Source of the DNA: Solihabitans fulvus
Lineage (GTDB): Bacteria; Actinomycetota; Actinomycetes; Mycobacteriales; Pseudonocardiaceae
Length of the DNA: 64,000 nt
Direction: 5' to 3'
Assembly (NCBI RefSeq): GCF_008386585.1
Contig: NZ_VUOB01000054.1
Location: forward strand, 1-64,000
Positions 17,023 to 24,367 of the stretch are shown here, in pieces. The stretch's first letter is position 1. Each line of letters opens with the position of its first letter. A program made the position numbers and the translations under genes. The notes beneath the pieces are model-generated. The model was not told the DNA's origin. It was given only the letters and a program-made list of their open reading frames with translations, and searched no databases.

Positions 17023-17062
17023 GTGGGCGTTGGGCCGCGTGCGCACGCGGCCCAACACCCAC
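17023..17062. terminator. Bidirectional 20-bp hairpin terminator
   Basis: GTGGGCGTTGGGCCGCGTGC (17023-17042) faces its complement (17043-17062) with a single G-T mismatch and practically no loop. It stands between the end of the XRE/DUF397 transcript (+) and the end of the minus-strand biosynthetic operon, so it probably ends both. Confidence 0.8.
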
Positions 17063-17101
17063 GAATATTCTGTTAGCTAGGTCCGCGGATCACGGCACAA
17101 T

Positions 17102-17152
17102 TCAGTTCTTGACAGCAACGCGCTTGACGGCAACTCGCTTGATCTCGATCAT
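17102..17152 (-). CDS. 16-residue micropeptide ORF at the end of the condensation operon
   Basis: ATG to TGA encodes MIEIKRVAVKRVAVKN. A strong ribosome binding site, GGGGAGGGAGG, ends 9 nt before the ATG. The coding part contains two tandem 15-bp units (AAG CGA GTT GCC GTC, then AAG CGC GTT GCT GTC). Their only two differences, CGA/CGC and GCC/GCT, are both silent, which is what translation under selection would leave. The gene begins 77 bp after the stop of condensation enzyme C2 on the same strand and ends 40 bp before a strong terminator, so it would be the last gene of the operon. The peptide is cationic with alternating Val. It could be a ribosomal precursor or substrate, a signalling peptide, or a spurious ORF. 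I know no homologue. Confidence 0.5.
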   Translation of the reverse strand: MIEIKRVAVKRVAVKN

Positions 17153-17229
17153 GATGGCGCACCTCCCTCCCCAGAGAAGGCCGCCGCTCCACGATGTTGT
17201 CATCGATTCGCGGCGAATAGCTAATTAGA

Positions 17230-18621
17230 TCATGCTCCGGGTAGATCCACCAGCATTTTCTGCGCGCTGGCGGCATGAACCCCGGTCGGTGTGAGCGGCT
17301 CGACGGCCGCATCGACGGCAGCGGCTTCCATGCCACGGGCAACGGTCACCATATCGTCCATGGAGAAGTACCGCAGATCGTTCGACATGACGAAATCAAT
17401 AGCATCGGCCGTCTCGTCGATATTCAGGAACAGCTTTCTGGTCGGCATGTCCGGCTCGAACTCCCACTCGTACCCACCGAGCGGCACCGCGGCCCGAATC
17501 TCCTCGGCCGAGGCGATCGTCCCGTCCAGCTGCTCCCGATCAAGCTGCCGCCGGTCGTTGTAGAAGCAGGAGAAGTCGATCTCCTCGCCGCGATCGGCGT
17601 TGATCTGGTCCACCATCTCGTCCTGGCGATCCGGGTCGTAGTAGGCGTTCTTGTACGCCCTGAGCACGTTGTTGCGCGCCCGCAGAATCGCCTCGCCAAC
17701 CGTCACGTCCGCGACGTCGATCGCGTACGGGCTCAGCTGCACCAACGGGCTCACCGAGTCGGCGAAGCCCGGCCGGAACCGGTTCCCGACCAGCAGCATC
17801 GCGAGCACCGGGTTGTTGCCGGTGAACCTCGCCAGCCCGACCGCGAAACACCCGAGCAACGCCGACGAGGTGTTCACGCCGTCCCGCCTGGCGATCGCCC
17901 TGATCGCCAGCAGCGTGGCAGGCGAGCGGTACCGGATCTGCCGGAAGTCCCGCGGCACGTCGTACTTCGGTTCGCCGAAGCGACTGGGCGTCGCGGACCG
18001 CAGCACTCGGTCCTGGTACTGCAACGACGCCTCGCTCTGCCGAAGCACGGCCGGCGTGCGCTGCCGTCTCGCCTGCTCCAGTGGCTGCACCGCGGTCACC
18101 GGCCCGGGGGTCTCACCCGTGTTCGGGTCCCGGGTGAACAGCTCCTCCGTCAACGCGGCCAGCCCGCCGGCGTCCAGCGCGATGTGCAGGTACACCGCGA
18201 CGGCGTGCGTCACGACGCCGTCCTTGCGGATCACCGCCATCCGCACCGGCCACTCGGTCTCGTACTCGAAGTTGCGCTCCTTGTAGTCCTTCTGCACCGC
18301 CTCCGCGACCTCGGCCGGATCGGCGTCCCCGACGTCCACGATCTCCAGCGGCACCTCACCGGACGAGGAGCACACCTGCTGCGGATTCTTCCCTCCGGCG
18401 AACCTCAGCCTGGTGCGCAACGCCTGATGCCGACTCATCACGAACCGCAGCGTCTCCGCGGCGTCCTCGACGGTGGTGCCGTCGGGCACCGGCACGATGC
18501 CGCCCATGGTCTCGGACTGTCCGGTGATGGCCATGCCCTGCCAGAAGCCGACCTGCCCCCAGGTCAGCTCCTCGACGCCCTCGCCCTCTCCTTGGAACGC
18601 AACGAGAATCCGCTCCGTCAT
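17230..18621 (-). CDS. Free-standing condensation-domain protein C2
   Basis: A 463-residue condensation-superfamily enzyme. It opens LVAFQGEGEGVEELTWGQVGFWQ; FVMSRHQALRTRLRF is the second core motif, and the active site is VAVYLHIALDAGG with His146 and Asp150 (first His of HHxxxDG replaced by Leu). LVGNRFRPGFADSVSPLVQL and EEIDFSCFYNDRR follow. It is clearly paralogous to C3 (24368-25732), with both catalytic positions at identical residue numbers, and more distantly related to C1. No carrier or adenylation domain is attached. The ATG overlaps the TGA of E1-beta (ATGA). It probably joins a carrier-bound acyl or aminoacyl group to an amine or hydroxyl acceptor. The acceptor is unknown. Confidence 0.83.
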   Translation of the reverse strand: MTERILVAFQGEGEGVEELTWGQVGFWQGMAITGQSETMGGIVPVPDGTTVEDAAETLRFVMSRHQALRTRLRFAGGKNPQQVCSSSGEVPLEIVDVGDADPAEVAEAVQKDYKERNFEYETEWPVRMAVIRKDGVVTHAVAVYLHIALDAGGLAALTEELFTRDPNTGETPGPVTAVQPLEQARRQRTPAVLRQSEASLQYQDRVLRSATPSRFGEPKYDVPRDFRQIRYRSPATLLAIRAIARRDGVNTSSALLGCFAVGLARFTGNNPVLAMLLVGNRFRPGFADSVSPLVQLSPYAIDVADVTVGEAILRARNNVLRAYKNAYYDPDRQDEMVDQINADRGEEIDFSCFYNDRRQLDREQLDGTIASAEEIRAAVPLGGYEWEFEPDMPTRKLFLNIDETADAIDFVMSNDLRYFSMDDMVTVARGMEAAAVDAAVEPLTPTGVHAASAQKMLVDLPGA

Positions 18622-19601
18622 GCCGCATCTCCCCCGTACTTGAGCACCCGCTGGATCGCCGTCACCAGCTGTTCGCGGGTCGGTTGCAGTGCCACGTCCA
18701 GCTCGGGCGACGCGCCGACGATCGCGCCGTCGGGCCGGGTGACGCGGCGCGGTGGCGCGATCAACCGCATCTCCTCCGCCGCCGTGGCCAGGATTTCGCC
18801 GCCGAGTCCGCAGGATCGGTTGGCGTCGTCGATCACGACGAGCCGCCCGGTCTTCTCCAGCGACGCGGCCAGACCCGTCCAGTCGAACGGGTGCAGCGTC
18901 CTCGGGTCGAAAACCTCGACGGACACCTCGTCGGCCAGTTCGTCCGCGACGGCGATCGCGTCGTGCACCAGGTGCCCGATCGCGACCACCGTCACGTCCG
19001 TGCCCTTCCGGTGCACGCAGCCAACCCCGAGCGGAATCGGCGCCAGCTCGGCGAAGTCGACGTCCTCGCGCACGCCAAGCGAGGCGAGCGGGCCGAAGAA
19101 CACCACGGGATCGTCGTCGCGGATCGCCGTGGTGAGCAGGCCGTAGGCGTCCGCGGGCGTCGCCGGCATCACGGTCTTGACGCCCATGTGCGCGAAGATG
19201 CTGTAGGGCTGGTCGGAGTGCTGCGCGCCCCAACCGGTCCGCCAGCCGGCCGCCGGCATCAGGTACGTGACCGGCACGGCGTGCTGGCCGCCGCTCATCA
19301 GCGAGAACTTGTTGGCCTGGTTCGCGATCTGCTCGAACACCAGCAACAACAGGAACGGGATCTGGAACTCGATCACCGGGCGCCGGCCGGCCATCGCGGC
19401 CCCGGTGGCGAAGTTGGTGAAACCCTGCTCCGACAACGGTGTCTCGATCACCCGGTCCGGACCGAACCGGTCGAGGAAGCCCGCGGTGACGTTGGTCAGC
19501 GCGAGGTTCATGTCCTCGCCGAGCACGAACACCGACGGGTCGCGGTTCATCTCGTCGCCGAGCGCCCGGTTCAGTGCCTTGAGGTACGACAGCTTAGGCA
19601 T
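18618..19601 (-). CDS. 2-oxo-acid dehydrogenase E1 beta subunit
   Basis: A 327-residue transketolase-type beta chain: FVLGEDM near the start, VIETPLSEQGFTNFATGAAMAG, then GAQHSDQPYSIFAHMGVKTVMPATPADAYGLL and the DDDPVVFFGP element, ending with the C-terminal lyase-like domain. With the alpha chain it forms a ThDP enzyme that decarboxylates a 2-oxo acid, or cleaves a ketose, and passes the acyl group on. E2 and E3 genes are absent here. Related unaccompanied E1 pairs load glycolyl units onto carrier proteins in quinocarcin/naphthyridinomycin pathways and make arylacetyl-CoA in the phenylglycine pathway of pristinamycin. Overlaps E1-alpha by 8 bp. Confidence 0.9.
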   Translation of the reverse strand: MPKLSYLKALNRALGDEMNRDPSVFVLGEDMNLALTNVTAGFLDRFGPDRVIETPLSEQGFTNFATGAAMAGRRPVIEFQIPFLLLLVFEQIANQANKFSLMSGGQHAVPVTYLMPAAGWRTGWGAQHSDQPYSIFAHMGVKTVMPATPADAYGLLTTAIRDDDPVVFFGPLASLGVREDVDFAELAPIPLGVGCVHRKGTDVTVVAIGHLVHDAIAVADELADEVSVEVFDPRTLHPFDWTGLAASLEKTGRLVVIDDANRSCGLGGEILATAAEEMRLIAPPRRVTRPDGAIVGASPELDVALQPTREQLVTAIQRVLKYGGDAA

Positions 19602-20580
19602 CGGCCACCCCCGCTCGGGTCCGCAGTCCGGTCGCGTACTGGTAGTCCTGCGCGTCGACGGCGTCCGGCCGAGGGCTGTCCACCGCGAACCGCACCACGT
19701 CGTCGAGCAGTTCCTCGATCTCCGCGTCGATCCGCTCGCGCGTGCCGGCGTCGACCCGCGCGGCCTGGATGTCCATGGGATCGCGCTCCCGCCACGCCGC
19801 GATCTCGGTCTCGTCGCGGTATTTCAGCCGCGCCTTGAGTTCGAAGGTGTGGTGGCCGTGGTAGCGATAGGTGCGGCACTCGATCAACGAAGGACCGCCG
19901 CCGCTCCTGGCGCGCGCGACCGCTTCGGCGGCGGCGGCCAGCACCACCTCGGGGTCCTGGCCGTCGACGGACCGCGACGGAATGCCGAACGCCTCGCCGC
20001 GCCCGGTGATCGTGCCGGCCACGGCCGTCTCCACGGGCAGCGTCGTCGCGTAGCCGTTGTTCTCGCACACGTACACCACCGGCAGCTGCCACAGCGCGGC
20101 GAGGTTGAAGCCCTCCAGCAGCGCGCCCTGGCTGACCGCGCCGTCGCCGAAGAAGCTCACGATCACCTTGCCGTCACCGGCCTTGGCCGACGCCCAGGCG
20201 ATGCCGGCGGCGATGGCCGCGCCGTGCCCCACGGTGCCAGTCGCGTTGTACACACCGGCCGACAGGTCCGAGGGGTGGAAGGAGCCGCCGCGCGCCTTGT
20301 CGATGCCGGTGACCCGGCCCGCCATCTCGGCGAGCACGCGGCCGGGGTCGCTGCCCTTGGCCAGCAGGTGGCCGTGTCCGCGATGGCTGCTCAGGATGAT
20401 GTCGTCGGGGTCGAGCGCCGCGCAGACCCCGGTGGCCACCGCCTCCTGGCCGATGCACGGATGGATGCCGCTGCCGATCTCGCCGGCCTTGACCAGGTCG
20501 ATGGAGCGCTCCTCGAACCGGCGGATCAGCCGAATCGTCCGGTACAGGCTGTCCCGCAGGGTTTGCGCGGGTTCAGTCAC
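19594..20580 (-). CDS. 2-oxo-acid dehydrogenase E1 alpha subunit
   Basis: A 328-residue ThDP-binding alpha chain. The cofactor motif runs from FFGDGAVSQGALLEGFN to YVCENNGYAT (GDG...NN), and RGHGHLLAKG and the phosphorylation-loop-like YRYHGHHT are in their usual places. The sequence is closest in feel to acetoin/pyruvate dehydrogenase alpha chains. The GTG start follows GGGAGGACACC and overlaps the ligase stop by 8 bp. The candidate substrate in this locus is a 2-oxo acid such as 4-hydroxyphenylpyruvate, 4-hydroxybenzoylformate, a branched-chain oxo acid or a ketose phosphate; the sequence does not discriminate. Confidence 0.9.
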   Translation of the reverse strand: MTEPAQTLRDSLYRTIRLIRRFEERSIDLVKAGEIGSGIHPCIGQEAVATGVCAALDPDDIILSSHRGHGHLLAKGSDPGRVLAEMAGRVTGIDKARGGSFHPSDLSAGVYNATGTVGHGAAIAAGIAWASAKAGDGKVIVSFFGDGAVSQGALLEGFNLAALWQLPVVYVCENNGYATTLPVETAVAGTITGRGEAFGIPSRSVDGQDPEVVLAAAAEAVARARSGGGPSLIECRTYRYHGHHTFELKARLKYRDETEIAAWRERDPMDIQAARVDAGTRERIDAEIEELLDDVVRFAVDSPRPDAVDAQDYQYATGLRTRAGVADA

Positions 20581-21472
20581 GGTGTCCTCCCTCCACAGTG
20601 GACAGCACGTCGGCCGGCCAGGTGTCGACCCTGGCGCCGTGCGCGTTGATGAGCGCCAGCGCGATGCGTTCGAGGCCGAACGCCATGCACGAGGTGTGCC
20701 CGACCGCGCCGTCGCAGGTGAACTCGAACGCCTCGCCGAAGTGGTCCTTGTGGCAGTTCGCCGAGGCGACGGCCTGCACCAGGCCGTCCTCGACGGGCAC
20801 GCGCAGCTCCAGCTTGAGTTCCTGGGCGCGCTGCGCCGCCTGGTAAAGCTTGCGGCCCGGCCCGAAGAACGGGTCGTCGGCGACGTCGACGGAGACGTCG
20901 AGGCCCAGCCCGGTCAGCCACTCGGCGATCCGGTCCTGCCAGTGGCCGCGCCACTGCACGCAGTGCTCCTCCGAGCCCGCGGTGACCAGCTCGGCCATCC
21001 GGAACGAGCGCAGCCTGCCGGCCTCGCTGGTGGCCTCCTGTCGGAAGCAGGTGGCCTCGACGGCGAACCGCGCGGGCTCGGTCAGGTCCTGACCCACCAG
21101 CGTCGCGTACACCGGGTAGCAGGCGGCCGGCAGCAGCACCAGGTCGCTGATCTGCTGGTCGGCGTGCCAGGCGCCGCCCGTGTCGACCAACGGCGCGAGC
21201 CGCCCCCACTCCTTGCTGTCGCCGGGATAGCTGTGCACGGTGCCGAGCAGCTGCGGGAACGTCTTCACGTAGCCGGCGCGCTCGATGGTGCGGCGGGCAA
21301 TCACCGGCGGGATGGTCAACCTACGGAACGGCTCGTCCGAGGACAGCGCCGCGATGCCGCGCCGCAGCAGGTTCACGATCGCCTCGAACGGCTCTGGCGA
21401 CAGGTAGACCCCGGGGACCTCGGTGGCCAGGGGTCGGGCGTCTTCGATCACGCCGACGCGACTGTCGAACAT
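20573..21472 (-). CDS. Amino acid:[carrier protein] ligase (class II aaRS-like)
   Basis: A 299-residue catalytic core of a seryl-tRNA-synthetase-like enzyme without a tRNA-binding arm. Motif 2 is ATCFRQEATSEAGRLRSFRM, ASANCHKDHFGEAFEF is the family-typical stretch before motif 3, and motif 3 is GHTSCMAFGLERIALAL. Cys142 and Cys262 match the cysteine zinc ligands of the characterised rhizobial enzymes that activate glycine or alanine and transfer them to phosphopantetheine of a carrier protein. It therefore probably supplies an aminoacyl thioester without any NRPS adenylation domain. The ATG at 21472 lies inside the 3' end of the phosphopantetheinyl transferase gene (25-bp overlap). Ala/Gly specificity is inferred from the family. 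Confidence 0.87.
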   Translation of the reverse strand: MFDSRVGVIEDARPLATEVPGVYLSPEPFEAIVNLLRRGIAALSSDEPFRRLTIPPVIARRTIERAGYVKTFPQLLGTVHSYPGDSKEWGRLAPLVDTGGAWHADQQISDLVLLPAACYPVYATLVGQDLTEPARFAVEATCFRQEATSEAGRLRSFRMAELVTAGSEEHCVQWRGHWQDRIAEWLTGLGLDVSVDVADDPFFGPGRKLYQAAQRAQELKLELRVPVEDGLVQAVASANCHKDHFGEAFEFTCDGAVGHTSCMAFGLERIALALINAHGARVDTWPADVLSTVEGGHRD

Positions 21473-22209
21473 GTCTGCACCACCATCGTCTCTGGTTGGG
21501 CGCGGCATCCTGCGTGCTGCCGCGCCTCGGGTTGCACTGGGATTCCGGCCGGCCACCACCGCGTCACGACCCGGTACGGCGCCGTGCCGGCGAGCGCCAC
21601 GGCGGCCTCGAACCCCTGCGGCGCCGGCAGGTCCGCCACCAGGTGTGGTCCTTGGGGGCCGGGCACAACGGGTTCGCACACCGGCAGCCGCAGGCCTTCG
21701 GCGAGCCGGCCGCCGATCGCCTTCACGCACGCCTCCTTGCGCGCCCACAGCCGCGCGAAGCGGCGGGCCCGCTCCCCCGGCTCGGTCGCCTTGGCGACGT
21801 GGCATGCCTCGACGGCCGGGTAGTAGCGGGCCGCGAGGCGGACCGCGTCCAGGTCGGTGCCGTGCCGTTGGATGTCGACGCCGACCGCGCGGCCGTCGGC
21901 GACGGCGAGCGCGGCGAGGTCGCCGGAGTGCGACAGGTTGACCCGCGATTCCGTTGCTGGCCAGGCGATCTCGGGCTTGCCGTGCCGGCCGCGCCGCCAG
22001 CGCAGCCGCTCCGGCGGCACGTCGAGCCTGGCGCCGAGCACCAGCCGCGCCACGGCGTGCGAGGCGACGAACGCGGCGCGGCGGCCCGTCGGGGCCAGCG
22101 CGGCGGCCCGCGTCCGCTCGTCCTGGTCGAGCACCTCGGCCAGCTCGGCGAGGGCGGGCTCCGGCAGGTCCGTGCGGATCAGCCAGACGTCGACGAGGTA
22201 GTCGCTCAT
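21448..22209 (-). CDS. Sfp-type 4'-phosphopantetheinyl transferase
   Basis: A 253-residue PPTase that converts apo carrier proteins to the holo form with CoA. The metal-binding motif is GVDIQR (Asp112, with Gln114 where Sfp has Glu) and the second motif is FARLWARKEACVKAIGG with Glu159. The basic RWRRGRHGKPE and NLSHSGDLAALAV complete the family pattern. Its place in the operon with two carrier proteins shows that the locus brings its own activation. The start overlaps the previous stop (ATGA). Confidence 0.92.
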   Translation of the reverse strand: MSDYLVDVWLIRTDLPEPALAELAEVLDQDERTRAAALAPTGRRAAFVASHAVARLVLGARLDVPPERLRWRRGRHGKPEIAWPATESRVNLSHSGDLAALAVADGRAVGVDIQRHGTDLDAVRLAARYYPAVEACHVAKATEPGERARRFARLWARKEACVKAIGGRLAEGLRLPVCEPVVPGPQGPHLVADLPAPQGFEAAVALAGTAPYRVVTRWWPAGIPVQPEARQHAGCRAQPETMVVQTCSTVASA

Positions 22210-23087
22210 GCCGGCTGCTCCTGCCGTGCGGCAACGGTGTCCAGCGCGGAGACGCACAGGTAGCGCAGGTTCGGGTCGTGGTCGGCGAACACCGTCAGGC
22301 CGGGGTCGTCGTGGTCCAGCGCGCCGGCCAGCTCCCACCAGACGCCCGTGTAGGGCTGCCCCTCGGGCGCGATCCGCACGCGCTCGGCGAGGCCCGCGTC
22401 CGCCAGCGCGGCGAGCCCGCCGCCGAGGATCAGCGTCACGTCGGTCCGTCCGGCCGTCAGCGCGCCCAGGTCTTCGGCGAGCAGCGTCGCGACCTGCCCG
22501 ACCGCCACGTCCGCGTGCTGCCGCGCGCCGCTGAGCGCCGCGCCGCCCGCGTCGTCGCACAGCAGCGCGACACCCGCGTGCCTGGCCGGAATCTCCGCAG
22601 GCCCCGCGGGTTCGTAGTGCAGCACCGACTGTTCCAGGACCAGCAGCAGCGCCCGCCGGCACGCACCCGACCGGGAGTACTCGCGGATCAGCCGCAGCGC
22701 GGTGAACGCGGCGGCGGAACCCTGGTCGCACACCGCGAACGCCATCGGACCGCCGGGGCACAGGTTGCTCAGGTACACCGAGGTCGCCCGGCCCAACCGG
22801 AGGTCGTGCATGGCGAACGCCAGCACGAGCACGTCCACCGGCTCGTCCGCCGACGTCGCCTCGGCGATCAGCGGCGCGGCCATCTCGCCGTAGGAGTGGC
22901 CGACCCCGGCGGTGAGCAGGTCCTCGCGCAGCGCGAGCCCGTACGGCCGCACCATGTCGGACAGGAAGATCCGCAACTCCGGGTCGAGCGCGGTGTCCGA
23001 GCGGCCGTCGAACACCCGGCGCACGGCGCGCGTGACCCGCAGCGGGCGCTCCGGCGCGGTGAGATCGGCGGGGCCGGCGTTGAACAT
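22206..23087 (-). CDS. Thiolase-fold (KAS III-like) protein
   Basis: A 293-residue protein with the thiolase/ketosynthase fold. Cys120 in MAFAVCDQGSAAAFTALRL occupies the nucleophile position, and LVLEQSVLHYEP and LILGGGLAAL follow in the expected order. The C-terminal half is short and diverged. The standard KAS III His and Asn motifs are not obvious, so it may be an acyltransferase or a partner of the KAS III encoded two genes upstream rather than a decarboxylating condensing enzyme. It starts 4 bp after the carrier-protein stop. Confidence 0.68.
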   Translation of the reverse strand: MFNAGPADLTAPERPLRVTRAVRRVFDGRSDTALDPELRIFLSDMVRPYGLALREDLLTAGVGHSYGEMAAPLIAEATSADEPVDVLVLAFAMHDLRLGRATSVYLSNLCPGGPMAFAVCDQGSAAAFTALRLIREYSRSGACRRALLLVLEQSVLHYEPAGPAEIPARHAGVALLCDDAGGAALSGARQHADVAVGQVATLLAEDLGALTAGRTDVTLILGGGLAALADAGLAERVRIAPEGQPYTGVWWELAGALDHDDPGLTVFADHDPNLRYLCVSALDTVAARQEQPA

Positions 23088-23091
23088 AGGC

Positions 23092-23370
23092 TCAGTCCTG
23101 CGTCAGGGAGTGCGCCGCGACGAAGTCGGCGAGCGTGCCGACGGACTCCAGGTCGCCCTGGTCGATCTCCTCGACGTCGATCTGTAGGTCGAGGGCCTCT
23201 TCCAGCTCCAGCAACAGTTCCAGGGTGCTCGCGGAGCTCAGGCCGAGCTCGTCGAACAGCCTGGTGCTCTCGGGCAGCTCCGGCACCTCGCGCTTGAGCA
23301 CGCGCGGCAGCAGCTCCCCGATGCTGTCCACGATCTGTTGCCGCAGATCGACTTCCGTTGTCTGCCCCAT
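23092..23370 (-). CDS. Acyl carrier protein ACP1
   Basis: A 92-residue carrier protein. The attachment region is LFDELGLSSASTLELLLELEE; Ser46 aligns with the phosphopantetheine serine, but the usual D-S-L/M is S-S-A. The second helix LELLLELEEALDLQI and the acidic tail are standard. An in-frame GTG 24 bp upstream would sit on the ribosome binding site (GGAGAGGGAG), so the ATG at 23370 is the start. It lies between two KAS III-like genes and is the obvious acceptor for the amino acid ligase and E1 pair encoded downstream. Confidence 0.88.
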   Translation of the reverse strand: MGQTTEVDLRQQIVDSIGELLPRVLKREVPELPESTRLFDELGLSSASTLELLLELEEALDLQIDVEEIDQGDLESVGTLADFVAAHSLTQD

Positions 23371-23395
23371 TGGCGTCTCCCTCTCCTGTGCCACG

Positions 23396-24328
23396 TCAGT
23401 GCTCGAAGACCATCGCGGAGAACGTGGCGCCGAGCCCCGCCGCCACCATCAGGTAACGGTCGCCGGGGTTGAGCAGGCCACGGTCCGCGGCGAGTCGGTA
23501 GTTCAGGAACGCGTCCGCCGCGAAGCAGTGCCCGGTGACGGCGACGTTGTCCAGCAGCACGCGGTCGACCGGGTAGCCGATCATGCGGCACAACCGCCGC
23601 CATGACACGGCGTTCACGTTGTGCGGCACGATCAGGCTGATCTCGTCCAGCGCGAGCCCGGCCCGCTGCACGGCCGCGAGGATCACCTCGGCCAGCGAAC
23701 CCGGGTACTCCTTGGCGAACCGCACCGCGAGGCCGGGATCCTCGACCAGCCTGCCGTCGAAGTCGCCGCGCAGCCGCGTGACATAGGACAGCAGCCGGTC
23801 GCTCGCGCCGTCGGCGGACACCAGGCAGGCCGCCGCGCCCTCGCCGAAGATCGAGGTGTCCGGAACCAGCTCGGCGTCCCTGGTGAAGGTCTTCTCCCCC
23901 GCGATCACCAGCGCCAGCGCGCCGGGCACGCCGTCCGAGGCGAGCAGCCTGCCGGCGATGTCCACCGCGAGCAGGCCCGTCGCGCAGGCGTGGTGGGTGA
24001 CGGTGAACGCCACCGCGTGCGCCAGTCCCAGCTTGCGGCACAGCTCGTGCAGCGGGTTCGCCGGGTAGGGGACCGCGACCGGCATGCCGCGCGCGTACAG
24101 GACGTATTTCACCAGGTGTTCGCGCCCGCGCAGTTCGTCCAGTTCGCCGACGGCGGCGGCGAGCAGGTCGAACAACGTCCCGTCGTGGTCCCGGCACACC
24201 TCGGACAGCCCGTGGAAGCGGCGGAACACCCGCACCTGCCGGTCGCTCAGGCCGAGCCGCCCGGCCAGTTCCTCGATCGGCACGCGGCCGGCCGGCAGGT
24301 ACGACGCGACGGCCGTCAGCGCGGTCAC
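23396..24328 (-). CDS. KAS III-like ketosynthase with an altered triad
   Basis: A 310-residue FabH-fold enzyme. Cys115 lies in THHACATGLLAVDI and His236 in LIVPHNVNAVSW. At the third position, normally the Asn of GNTxxAS, the sequence is NVAVTGHCFAADAF, so His267 replaces Asn. KAS III variants lacking the canonical Asn include acyltransferases that make esters or amides instead of C-C bonds. FGEGAAACLVS is the conserved central loop. It starts at GTG with a poor ribosome binding site 39 bp after C3. Confidence 0.83.
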   Translation of the reverse strand: MTALTAVASYLPAGRVPIEELAGRLGLSDRQVRVFRRFHGLSEVCRDHDGTLFDLLAAAVGELDELRGREHLVKYVLYARGMPVAVPYPANPLHELCRKLGLAHAVAFTVTHHACATGLLAVDIAGRLLASDGVPGALALVIAGEKTFTRDAELVPDTSIFGEGAAACLVSADGASDRLLSYVTRLRGDFDGRLVEDPGLAVRFAKEYPGSLAEVILAAVQRAGLALDEISLIVPHNVNAVSWRRLCRMIGYPVDRVLLDNVAVTGHCFAADAFLNYRLAADRGLLNPGDRYLMVAAGLGATFSAMVFEH

Positions 24329-24367
24329 GTGGCGCCCCAGGTGTTTCCGGTGATCATGGCGGCCCGC

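Noticed and set aside
17073..17163. Alternative Cys-containing frame overlapping the micropeptide on the minus strand (CRQARCCQ)
   Set aside because: Its only nearby start, a GTG, lies inside the ribosome binding site of the 16-codon ORF, and it lacks the silent-change signature.
24327..24359. Ten-codon ORF between C3 and the KAS III gene on the minus strand
   Set aside because: No ribosome binding site and no repeat or conservation signal; it is probably just leader sequence of the KAS III gene.
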